64,000 nt of DNA from an uncultured Eubacterium sp. (GTDB lineage: Bacteria; Bacillota; Clostridia; Oscillospirales; Acutalibacteraceae), in assembly GCA_905234495.1 (NCBI GenBank), contig CAJOHE010000006.1:51942-115941 (forward strand), in the 5' to 3' direction. Below the pieces are notes generated by a model. The model was given only the letters and a program-made list of their open reading frames with translations, was not told where the DNA came from and did not search any database. How positions within the stretch are numbered: position 1 is the first letter of the stretch; each line of letters opens with the position of its first letter. This document shows, piece after piece, positions 7,457-14,810 of this stretch. The position numbers were made by a program, and so were the translations under genes.

Positions 7457-8167
7457 TTATTTTTCTTTCTTATGCGAGCCGATTTTGTTTTCCTCGCCTT
7501 TGATAAGTCTTTTTATGTTTTCCCTGTGCTTGATGAGAACGAATGCCGAAAAGACTGTTGCAATGGCAACCGCAACAATTCTGAACAGCATTTCGTCCCC
7601 GCCGAAGGTGTTTTTCGCCGTTATGTAATGCTTTAAAATACTGAATTCCTTATCAAACAGGAAGAAGGTACAGACCGGATAGACGAGCGCAAAGGCGATT
7701 GAGGAAACGGATATGTATTTCGTCACGAAAACGAGGGCAAAAAACAGTATCGCGCCTATAATGAACAGACGCCAGTCGAGTATGCAAATCATCGCAGCGC
7801 AGACCGTTATTCCCTTGCCGCCCTTAAAGCCGAAAAAGCAGGGATAGATATGGCCTATAAAGCAGAAAAAGCCCGACGTGACTTTAAAGAAATATTCGTA
7901 CTTTTCAAACACCGCGCTGTCCACCCTGCTGAAAATCAGCCATATGATAAGATACGCAAGCACGACCTTGAGAAAGTCAAGAACGAAGGCGAGCACGCCG
8001 TACGCCTTGCCGTAGGTGCGCACCATATTCGTTGCGCCCGCGTTGCCGCTTCCCGAGTTTCTGATGTCGTCTTTTTTCATAACGCGGCTCATAATTATTG
8101 AGCTGTTAAGGCTTCCTATGAGATATGAAATCACCGAGCCGATTAATAAGAGAATTGCCGTCTTCAT
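7457..8167 (-). CDS. plsY: Acyl-phosphate:glycerol-3-phosphate acyltransferase
   Basis: 236-residue integral membrane enzyme that puts the first acyl chain on glycerol-3-phosphate, using acyl-phosphate, in phospholipid synthesis. Family motifs seen: YLIGSLNSSIIMSR with DDIRNSGSGNAGATNMVR (motif 1), GHIYPCFFGFKGGKG (motif 2), and a later SSIAFALVYP region, with about five hydrophobic helices. The ATG at 8167, preceded by AAGGGG, is preferred; an upstream in-frame start at 8197 lacks a ribosome site. The protein ends in a basic tail (HKKEK). No plsX is adjacent. Confidence 0.95.
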   Translation of the reverse strand: MKTAILLLIGSVISYLIGSLNSSIIMSRVMKKDDIRNSGSGNAGATNMVRTYGKAYGVLAFVLDFLKVVLAYLIIWLIFSRVDSAVFEKYEYFFKVTSGFFCFIGHIYPCFFGFKGGKGITVCAAMICILDWRLFIIGAILFFALVFVTKYISVSSIAFALVYPVCTFFLFDKEFSILKHYITAKNTFGGDEMLFRIVAVAIATVFSAFVLIKHRENIKRLIKGEENKIGSHKKEK

Positions 8168-8279
8168 ATTATTACGCCCCTTCTGTTTCGGATACAAGTG
8201 AATTATAGCGCAATAATTTAAAATGTAAAGCGATTTTATATTTAATTTATAAAATCTTTATTAAATAATTCCGATTTCC

Positions 8280-8308
8280 TTGTTTTGAACGGAAGAACGC
8301 ACTATAAT
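8280..8308 (+). promoter_or_regulatory. Promoter of the degV-family gene
   Basis: TTGTTT (8280-8285), 17 bases, TATAAT (8303-8308). Confidence 0.55.
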
Positions 8309-8342
8309 GGACTAAAATTTGATGAAAGGTATTGTAAATTAT

Positions 8343-9215
8343 ATGAGAGACTTTGTTTTGGCAACCGATTCCTCGTGCGATTTACCGCAGGAGCTCGTTG
8401 AAAAATTTGAATTAACCGTTGTGCCGCTGACGGTTACAATCGACGGCAAAACCTATACGAATTATCTTGACGGCAGAGAAATCGGCTTCAAGGAATTTTA
8501 CGACTGCTCAAGGGCTAAGGCGGACATCAAGACCTCGTGCCCGAGCCTTGACGCATTTCACAAGGCGTTTGAAGAGGTGCTTGAAAGCGGAAGGGATATC
8601 CTCTATATCGGCTTTTCATCCGCCCTTTCGGCTACCACCCAGAACGCGAGACTGACCGCGGATGAGCTCGGCGAAAAATATCCCGACGCAAAGATTATCG
8701 TTGTGGATTCGCTTGCGGCTTCGATGGGACAGGGACTTCTTATCAAATACGTTTTTGACGAAAAGCAGAAGGGCAAAAGCATTGAGGAAGTCGCTCAGTA
8801 CGCCGAGGACACCAAGCTTCACATCTGCCACTGGTTCACCGTTCAGGATTTGATGCATCTTAAAAGAGGCGGCAGAATCAGCGCCACCACCGCTATTGCG
8901 GGCACCGCGCTTAACGTTAAGCCCGTTATGCACACCGACGACGAGGGCAGACTTATAAACGTAGGCAAGGCAAGGGGCAGAAAGGCGTCGCTTGACGCGC
9001 TTATGGAACATATGAGGCAGACCGCAACCGACCCGAAGGAACAAACGATTTACATAAGCCATGGCGACTGCGAGGACGAGGTAAAGGAATTTGCAAAGCG
9101 TATTAAAAAGGAAATCGGCTTCAAAGAGGTAGTGATAAACTACGTCGGCCCCGTTATCGGCGGACATACAGGCCCCGGCGTTGTGGCTCTTTTCTTCTAC
9201 GGAACGCAGAGATAA
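8343..9215 (+). CDS. DegV family fatty-acid-binding protein
   Basis: 290-residue DegV protein. The family binds a fatty acid between two domains, and members act as FakB, presenting the lipid to the kinase FakA for phosphorylation. The N-terminus FVLATDSSCDLPQELVEKF and the segments IGFSSALSATTQNAR, DSLAASMGQG and HLKRGGRISATTA are family hallmarks, ending in VGPVIGGHTGPGVVALFFYG. The start at 8343 gives the usual MRDFVLATDSS beginning; ATG 8322 or TTG 8319 would add seven or eight residues. It is monocistronic. Whether this copy works with FakA or does something else cannot be told here; neighbour plsY does use acyl-phosphate. Confidence 0.93.
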   Translation: MRDFVLATDSSCDLPQELVEKFELTVVPLTVTIDGKTYTNYLDGREIGFKEFYDCSRAKADIKTSCPSLDAFHKAFEEVLESGRDILYIGFSSALSATTQNARLTADELGEKYPDAKIIVVDSLAASMGQGLLIKYVFDEKQKGKSIEEVAQYAEDTKLHICHWFTVQDLMHLKRGGRISATTAIAGTALNVKPVMHTDDEGRLINVGKARGRKASLDALMEHMRQTATDPKEQTIYISHGDCEDEVKEFAKRIKKEIGFKEVVINYVGPVIGGHTGPGVVALFFYGTQR

Positions 9216-9310
9216 TATGCAGATTGACAAAAAATTAACTATTTAATTTTATCACTGTTTATATTTTTTTGGTAAGATTTTACGAAACTGTAAAAAAATA
9301 AACATAAGTA

Positions 9311-9339
9311 TTGATTATTTCCTTTTTTCTTTATATAAT
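9311..9339 (+). promoter_or_regulatory. Promoter of gap
   Basis: TTGATT (9311-9316), 17 bases, TATAAT (9334-9339), about 50 bases before the start codon. Confidence 0.7.
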
Positions 9340-9388
9340 AAAACTGCTTAAAAGCAATGATTAATAAATTATTTGGAGGTAGATTCCC

Positions 9389-10417
9389 ATGGTTAAAGTT
9401 GCTATTAACGGTTTCGGCCGTATCGGTCGTCTCGCATTCCGTCAGATGTTTGAAGCAGACGGTTATGAGGTAGTTGCTATCAACGACCTTACAGACCCCA
9501 AGATGCTCGCTCATCTTCTTAAGTATGATACAGCTCAGAGAGGCTATGCAGGTGTTATCGGCGAAGGTAAGCACACTGTTGAGGCTACTGAGAACTCTAT
9601 CATCGTAGACGGCAAGGAAATCACAATTTACGCAAAGCCAAACGCTGCAGAGCTTCCCTGGGGCGAGCTTGACGTTGACGTTGTACTCGAGTGCACAGGC
9701 TTCTATTGCTCAAAGGATAAGGCACAGGCTCATATCGACGCCGGCGCTAAGAAGGTAGTTATTTCTGCACCTGCAGGCAACGACCTTCCCACAATCGTTT
9801 ACAATGTAAACCACGAAACACTTACTGCTGATGACAAAATCATCTCTGCTGCATCCTGCACAACTAACTGCCTCGCACCTATGGCTAAGGCTCTTAACGA
9901 TTATGCAAAGATTCAGAGCGGTATTATGTGCACAATTCACGCTTACACAGGCGATCAGATGATTCTTGACGGTCCTCACAGAAAGGGCGACCTCAGAAGA
10001 GCGCGCGCAGGCGCTGCAAACATCGTTCCTAACTCAACAGGCGCAGCTAAGGCTATCGGTCTTGTAATTCCCGAGCTCAACGGCAAGCTTATCGGCGCTG
10101 CTCAGAGAGTTCCTACTCCTACAGGCTCAACAACAATCCTTACAGCTGTTGTAGAGGGCAAGGACGTTTCCGTTGACGGAATCAACGCTGCTATGAAGGC
10201 TGCATCAAACGAGTCCTTCGGTTACAACACAGACCAGATCGTATCAATGGATATCGTTGGTATGAGATACGGCTCACTCTTCGACGCTACTCAGACAATG
10301 GTTCTTCCTATCGGCGACGATAAGTATGAGGTTCAGGTTGTTTCATGGTATGACAACGAAAACTCTTACACATCACAGATGGTTAGAACAATCAAGTACT
10401 TCGCAGAGCTTGGCTAA
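9389..10417 (+). CDS. gap: Type I glyceraldehyde-3-phosphate dehydrogenase
   Basis: 342-residue glycolytic enzyme oxidising glyceraldehyde-3-phosphate to 1,3-bisphosphoglycerate with NAD. It has the Rossmann start [16 protein letters not shown] (residues 4-19), catalytic Cys in [15 protein letters not shown], the phosphate-binding T-G-A-A-K segment, and the C-terminal [15 protein letters not shown]. Strong ribosome site GGAGG 9 bases before ATG 9389. Codon use is the most T-ended of the window, as expected for a highly expressed gene. It is monocistronic with its own promoter and terminator. Confidence 0.98.
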   Translation: MVKVAINGFGRIGRLAFRQMFEADGYEVVAINDLTDPKMLAHLLKYDTAQRGYAGVIGEGKHTVEATENSIIVDGKEITIYAKPNAAELPWGELDVDVVLECTGFYCSKDKAQAHIDAGAKKVVISAPAGNDLPTIVYNVNHETLTADDKIISAASCTTNCLAPMAKALNDYAKIQSGIMCTIHAYTGDQMILDGPHRKGDLRRARAGAANIVPNSTGAAKAIGLVIPELNGKLIGAAQRVPTPTGSTTILTAVVEGKDVSVDGINAAMKAASNESFGYNTDQIVSMDIVGMRYGSLFDATQTMVLPIGDDKYEVQVVSWYDNENSYTSQMVRTIKYFAELG

Positions 10418-10450
10418 ACTAAAGCTTTTGATAAAGGCGCATAAACAAAC

Positions 10451-10481
10451 AAAAGGTGTTCACTTCGGTGAACACCTTTTT
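10451..10481 (+). terminator. Intrinsic terminator of gap
   Basis: AAAAGGTGTTCAC-TTCG-GTGAACACCTTTTT, a GC-rich stem with a stable TTCG loop. Confidence 0.9.
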
Positions 10482-10494
10482 AAATTCAGAATCT

Positions 10495-10655
10495 GAATTC
10501 GGAATTAACGGTATCTCGCTTCTCTCGGGCAATAAGTGCGGGTCGCCGAGGTCGTCGACCCCTACAAAGCCTCCCTTGTGTAAAGGGAGGCTAAATAACT
10601 TATTGTCCGAGGCGCAGCCGAGTAACCGACTATCTATTATCTATTATCTATTATC
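10495..10655 (+). repeat. Palindromic intergenic repeat, copy A
   Basis: Begins with GAATTCGGAATT and ends with CGACTATCTATTATC plus two further TATTATC units. Ends carry inverted CAATAAG / CTTATTG modules. The inside holds GCGGGTCGCCGAGGTCGTCG followed by ACCCCTAC, and a CCTCCCTT..AAGGGAGG hairpin. Its right end is the reverse complement of the left end of copy B (12404), so the two copies flank the ftsH-like gene with related inverted ends. There is no transposase inside, so it is MITE-like. The ftsH-like gene stops inside it. Confidence 0.75.
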
Positions 10656-12350
10656 TAAAAAAGCGAGGTCTTCCTTCGTGAGAGTTTCCTTTTCAATAAG
10701 AAGGTCGGCGGTTTTTTCAACGTAATCCCACTTTTCCTCAAGCAGGGCAACCACATCATTCCAGCAGCTGTCGAGAATATCCTTTGCCGCTTTCATTATT
10801 TCGTCCTCACCCTTTTGCGAGAATAACGAATAATCTACACCCTGCTCAATTGAAACGCAGGAAACGGCAAGTTTCGTTGCCTCTTTTATGTCAGCCTGCG
10901 CTGAACTGCTGACCTTCAAAAGACTCTTTTCGCCGAGCAGATATTCGCTTGCTCTGCCGCCGTACTGCATTTTAATTTTGCCGAGGATGTCCTCAACGGA
11001 TACATAATTGACTTCATCATTTGTTTCGGTAAGCGTAAAGCCGCCGGCGCCGGAGGTTGTCGGTCTGATTGTTACAGACGTAACCTCGTCATTTGTAAGA
11101 AAATGCCCCGCAACCGCATGACCTGCTTCATGGTAGGCTGTTAATCTTCTGTCGCGTTCATTCTGATTTGAATGCTCTTTAATGCTGCCCTTAACCGTCA
11201 TCTGAATAATTGCCTGTTCAAAATCCTGAGCAGTAAGCACTGTATGTCCGTTTTTAACCGCGGTGATAAGCGCCTCGTTGATAATGCACTCAATCTCGCT
11301 TGATGAGCAGCCGTAGGTGCGGTTTGCAAGCAGGTCAAAGCTTACCGAAGCGTCAACCCTTCTGCCGTTGGTATACAGCTTAACCAGCGCTATCCTCGTT
11401 TCCTTGTCGGGATAGGATATAACAAGTCTGCGGTCAAATCTACCCGGTCTGACAAGTGCCTCGTCAAGAGCTTGTGCTCTGTTCGTTGCTGCGATAACCA
11501 TAATACCGTCAGAACTCTTGAAGCCGTCAATTTCGTTTAAAAGGGCGGTTATTATTGTGTTCATTTCCCTACCTGCGGCGGAATTGTCGCTGCTTCGTGA
11601 GGAGCCTACGCCGTCAATCTCGTCGATAAAAATTACACAGGGCTTATTTGCCTTTGCGCTTTTGAAAAGCTTACGCACCTTTGATGAGCCGGCACCCACA
11701 AGGGAGCTGCTGAATTCGCTTGCATTTACAGCTATAAAATTGACGCCCGTCTCGCCTGCAAAGGCGCGGGCAATAAGAGTTTTGCCGTTGCCCGGAGGTC
11801 CCTCAAGAAGTATTCCCTTGGGCAACCTTGCCCCGCTTTCCCTGTATTTCGGCGATTGCATCATATCCGCAAGAAGCCGCAAATCGCTCTTTATTTCATC
11901 CATTCCCGCAACATCGGAAAATCTTGTCTCGATAGTTCTGCTGCTTTCAATGCGGTACATACCGCCGGGGTTAATCATCTTAAACAAAACAATAATCAAA
12001 AGAGCATATATGACAAGCGAAAGGTACGGAAGCATATCGGCAAACGCACCTGATTCATCAATTTCTATATCAACGCCTGACATAAGAAGCTGCTGTCTGA
12101 ACGTTTCGTAATCGGGATAATTTGTGTAGCAGGTTTTTCCTTCAGTTTTATATGTGATTTTGTCGGCGCTCTCGTCAATTCGAACCTCATCAATTTCACC
12201 GCTTTGCACCTGCTGTATAAAATCAGTATAGCTTACCTTGGTCTGACTCAAAGTAACAAGTTTGGGCGAAAAGAAAATGAGCGCAACAACCAAAACGGTC
12301 AGCACCGTTATCGCCGTTTTTATTGCAGTTCTTCGTTTGCCGTTGTTCAT
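10644..12350 (-). CDS. FtsH-like membrane AAA+ zinc metalloprotease
   Basis: 568 residues, slightly short for FtsH (600-650). Two transmembrane helices (about 10-27 and 107-125) enclose a short extracytoplasmic domain. Then come Walker A GPPGNGKT (184-191), Walker B IFIDEID (240-246), the second region of homology with RPGRFDR (302-308), and zinc site HEAGH (407-411), with an Asp ligand likely in QADIKEA. All catalytic residues are present, so it should degrade membrane or misfolded proteins. The last codons, encoding L-D-N-R and stop, are written by the TATTATC units of repeat A, so the native C-terminus may have been replaced by the insertion. It could be an accessory paralogue, since a housekeeping ftsH usually lies by tilS-hpt. 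Confidence 0.88.
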   Translation of the reverse strand: MNNGKRRTAIKTAITVLTVLVVALIFFSPKLVTLSQTKVSYTDFIQQVQSGEIDEVRIDESADKITYKTEGKTCYTNYPDYETFRQQLLMSGVDIEIDESGAFADMLPYLSLVIYALLIIVLFKMINPGGMYRIESSRTIETRFSDVAGMDEIKSDLRLLADMMQSPKYRESGARLPKGILLEGPPGNGKTLIARAFAGETGVNFIAVNASEFSSSLVGAGSSKVRKLFKSAKANKPCVIFIDEIDGVGSSRSSDNSAAGREMNTIITALLNEIDGFKSSDGIMVIAATNRAQALDEALVRPGRFDRRLVISYPDKETRIALVKLYTNGRRVDASVSFDLLANRTYGCSSSEIECIINEALITAVKNGHTVLTAQDFEQAIIQMTVKGSIKEHSNQNERDRRLTAYHEAGHAVAGHFLTNDEVTSVTIRPTTSGAGGFTLTETNDEVNYVSVEDILGKIKMQYGGRASEYLLGEKSLLKVSSSAQADIKEATKLAVSCVSIEQGVDYSLFSQKGEDEIMKAAKDILDSCWNDVVALLEEKWDYVEKTADLLIEKETLTKEDLAFLDNR

Positions 12351-12403
12351 ATTCTCACCTCGGATTTATTATACCACAAAAACAGCGGCAGGACAATAAA
12401 CAA

Positions 12404-12563
12404 GAATTCGGAATTGATGTTACTCGGCTGCGCCTCGGGCAATAAGGCGGACGACCAATGGTCGTCCCTACGGTGTGTTACAGGTATGCCTTTATAGGGG
12501 TCGACGACCTCGGCGACCCGCCCTTATTGTACGAGCGAAGCGAGTAACCGACTATCTATTATC
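12404..12563 (+). repeat. Palindromic intergenic repeat, copy B
   Basis: Starts with GAATTCGGAATT and ends with CGACTATCTATTATC like copy A. Terminal inverted arms GTTACTCGGCTGCGCCTCGG / CGAGCGAAGCGAGTAAC. The core has GGACGACCA-ATGGTCGTCC and the reverse of copy A's GGGTCGACGACC module. It sits between the ftsH-like gene and the terminator of the next gene; no coding sequence. Confidence 0.75.
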
Positions 12564-12595
12564 AAAAAAAGCGTTCACCGCAGTGAACGCTTTTT
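12564..12595 (-). terminator. Intrinsic terminator of the mannonate oxidoreductase-like gene
   Basis: AAAAAGCGTTCAC / GTGAACGCTTTTT with loop CGCA, 7 bases beyond the stop codon of the minus-strand gene. Confidence 0.85.
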
Positions 12596-12602
12596 ACACT
12601 TA

Positions 12603-13451
12603 TTACACACCGGAGTATGCATTGAAGCCGCCGTCAACCGGAATGTTTACGCCTGTGATAAAACCTGAGTAGGCTTCATCGCAGAGGAAGAGCAACGTTC
12701 CGTCGAGTTCCTCGGGCTTGCCGAAGCGTTCCATCGGTGTTGCGGCGAGAATCTTTCCCGTTCTCTCGGTCGGCGAGCCGTCCTCGTTCCAGAGAAGCGA
12801 GGCGTTCTGCTTTGTTGAGAAAAAGCCGGGGGCGATTGCATTTACGCGGATGCCCATCGGAGCAAAGTGAACAGCCATCCACTCGGTGAAATTCTTAACC
12901 GCAGCCTTTGCCGCAGAGTATGCGGGGATACGGGTGAGCGGACGGAACGCATTCATCGAGGTGACCATAACGATACAGGTGTTTTCCTTCTCAACCATAT
13001 CGCGCGCGAATACTTGGGTGGGAATAAGCGTGCCGAGGAAATTAAGATTGAAAACGAAACTGATGCCGCTCGGGTCGAGGTCAAAGAAGGTCTTGACGTT
13101 TTCGTCCTTCTGAATAAGGTCAATCTTTTCAAGAGTGTCCTTCGTGGTCGTGCCCTTCGGGTTGTTGCCGCCTGCGCCGTTTAAGAGAATGTCGCAGGTG
13201 CCGAGCTTTTCGTTTATGATTTCGCGAGCCTTCTGCATCGACTCAAGCTCAAGCACGTTGCAGCCCACAGCGATTGCCTCGCCGCCGCCGGCAACGATTT
13301 CATCGGCGCATTTCTGAGCCGCTTCCTCGTTGAGGTCGAGAACAGCAACCTTTACGCCCTGCTTTGCAAGAGTTTTCGCAAACGCTCCGCAGAGAACTCC
13401 GCCGCCGCCTGTAACAACGGCAACTCTGCCCTTTAAATTTTCATGTGTCAT
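12603..13451 (-). CDS. SDR-family D-mannonate oxidoreductase-like enzyme (fructuronate reductase)
   Basis: 282-residue short-chain dehydrogenase. Cofactor motif VVTGGGGVLCGAF (13-25), NGAGG (around 91-95), catalytic Ser in VTSMNAF, and YSAAKAAVKNF with Tyr and Lys of the active site, ending in the usual IPVDGGFNAYSGV. The GGGGVLCG loop and the long PKGTTTKDTLEKIDLIQKD insertion resemble SDR-type mannonate oxidoreductases of Firmicutes, which interconvert fructuronate and mannonate. Context supports this: KDPG aldolase, KDG kinase and uronate isomerase lie within 8 kb on the same strand. No uxuA (mannonate dehydratase) is visible. The substrate is inferred from family and neighbourhood. Confidence 0.75.
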   Translation of the reverse strand: MTHENLKGRVAVVTGGGGVLCGAFAKTLAKQGVKVAVLDLNEEAAQKCADEIVAGGGEAIAVGCNVLELESMQKAREIINEKLGTCDILLNGAGGNNPKGTTTKDTLEKIDLIQKDENVKTFFDLDPSGISFVFNLNFLGTLIPTQVFARDMVEKENTCIVMVTSMNAFRPLTRIPAYSAAKAAVKNFTEWMAVHFAPMGIRVNAIAPGFFSTKQNASLLWNEDGSPTERTGKILAATPMERFGKPEELDGTLLFLCDEAYSGFITGVNIPVDGGFNAYSGV

Positions 13452-13518
13452 AGCTTTATCCTTCCTTGAGTTTTTTATCTTCAGTTTATTTTAGCATATA
13501 AAAAGCGGCGTTGCAATA

Positions 13519-14493
13519 TCATTCTTTTATTCTCACGACGTAGTTCCCCGTCGCGACCGCCCTGTCCTCAGAGAGCTCAACGCTGACGCTCTCGTTTATT
13601 ATTTCAAAGTTGCCGAGTTCCTGCTCTTTCAGTATGTCAAGCTTCCTTTCGGCAAGCGCGGTGAGGGCGTCGTCGGTGAGTGAATAGGGCTCGGCTTGGT
13701 AGGTGGTGCGGCTGAAAACCGAGAGCGACACGGGAAGCTCTTCCCCTTTCACCGTAAGGGGTTTTTCTGTTTTTGAAACGACGTCGCTCCCGTCGTTTCC
13801 GAAATAGAGCGGCAGGCTCAGCCCGAAGAAATTCAGGGCGTAGTGCTCGTCTGTTTTTGCAACGCTCACCCTGTTCTGGTCGCGGTACGCCGTCGCCTCA
13901 AGCTGACGGCTCACAACCGTGTTTCCCTCAAGGCGGTCGCGGCTGTAATCCATATCGGGCGGGGTCGCCTCGCTGACCTCAACTACCGCCTTTGCGCCGT
14001 CGCGGTTTATGTGAGCCCACGCGAGGGAATCGAAATCGGCGAGCATTTTCCACGCGAGGCGCTGACGGTCAAAGCTGCTCCACGGCACCCCCGACTTAAC
14101 GCCGTTATCCTCGAGATAAAAGAGAATTGAGGCGGTCGAGGTCCCGGTGTTTCCGACAACCTCAACCGACCAGACAAAGGAATTGAGAAATGCGATAATC
14201 AGAACAAATGAAAACAGCCCGACGAAAAAGCCGAGCCTGTATCTGAGCGAAGGCAGAATAAACGGCAGTCCGACCTTCTTATATATTTTGGTTTTGCCGC
14301 CGCTTTCCCTTGCGACGGCGTGAAGTCTTTTATACGTTTTCGGCGAGCAGGAAGCGGACACGCCCGACGCGGTTTTGCAAACCTCGCGAATCTCAATCCC
14401 CTTTTCAAAGCAAGAGCTCAGAAACTGCTCGGTAAAGCCGCCCGTGAAGTTGAACCTGACGTAGCCGATAATGAATCTGAAAAGAAAAATCAA
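13519..14493 (-). CDS. yqfD: Sporulation protein YqfD
   Basis: 324-residue membrane protein of the YqfD family (PF06898), made in the mother cell and needed for engulfment/late spore development in Bacillus. It opens with FRFIIGYVRFNFTGGFTEQFLSSC, has one strong transmembrane segment (about 88-110, LGFFVGLFSFVLIIAFLNSF), then the extracytoplasmic domain with VEVVGN and NRDGAKAVVEVSEATPP. The start is TTG at 14493, overlapping the yqfC stop by 4 bases (TTGA). Bacillus keeps the same yqfC-yqfD order, usually followed by phoH, which is not here. The pair marks the genome as coming from a spore-forming lineage. Confidence 0.9.
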   Translation of the reverse strand: MIFLFRFIIGYVRFNFTGGFTEQFLSSCFEKGIEIREVCKTASGVSASCSPKTYKRLHAVARESGGKTKIYKKVGLPFILPSLRYRLGFFVGLFSFVLIIAFLNSFVWSVEVVGNTGTSTASILFYLEDNGVKSGVPWSSFDRQRLAWKMLADFDSLAWAHINRDGAKAVVEVSEATPPDMDYSRDRLEGNTVVSRQLEATAYRDQNRVSVAKTDEHYALNFFGLSLPLYFGNDGSDVVSKTEKPLTVKGEELPVSLSVFSRTTYQAEPYSLTDDALTALAERKLDILKEQELGNFEIINESVSVELSEDRAVATGNYVVRIKE

Positions 14494-14729
14494 GACGAAA
14501 ACTCCATTGATACAATATTTCCCTCAACTACCGCACCCTCGCGCGTGAAGGAATTAATCTTCAGGTCGCTTCCGCGAAAGGTTATCACCTGACTGCCGAG
14601 GCTTACCACAATCTTGTCGCCGCAGTATTCGAGAATCGTCTGCAGCCCGTCGACAAGGCATTCCCCGCCGCTCATCTCAAGCCGCGGCGTGCCGAACAGA
14701 AAATCATAATTATCGCTTGTCTTTTTCAT
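14490..14729 (-). CDS. yqfC: Sporulation protein YqfC (YabP/YqfC family)
   Basis: 79 residues, small protein of the YabP/YqfC family (PF07873), usually controlled by sigma-E. Visible features: PRLEMSGGECLVDGLQTILEY, then LGSQVITFRGSDLKINSFTREGAVVEG split over the conserved middle; family length about 90. GGTGATTAA precedes the ATG. It is translationally coupled to yqfD. Confidence 0.88.
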   Translation of the reverse strand: MKKTSDNYDFLFGTPRLEMSGGECLVDGLQTILEYCGDKIVVSLGSQVITFRGSDLKINSFTREGAVVEGNIVSMEFSS

Positions 14730-14769
14730 TTAATCACCCGTAAATTATATGCGGGCGACAAATGAAAAA

Positions 14770-14801
14770 TTAATAAAAAAGAGAGGGCTCAAAGCCCTCT
14801 C
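14770..14801 (-). terminator. Intrinsic terminator of the leucine-rich cell-wall protein gene
   Basis: Perfect stem GAGAGGGCT / AGCCCTCTC (14781-14801), with six T after it in the minus direction, 10 bases past the stop codon at 14811. Confidence 0.85.
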
Positions 14802-14810
14802 AGAATGTTT

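Noticed and set aside
10456..10725. 89-codon plus-strand reading frame after gap
   Set aside because: It lies over the terminator and palindromic repeat A; no ribosome site.
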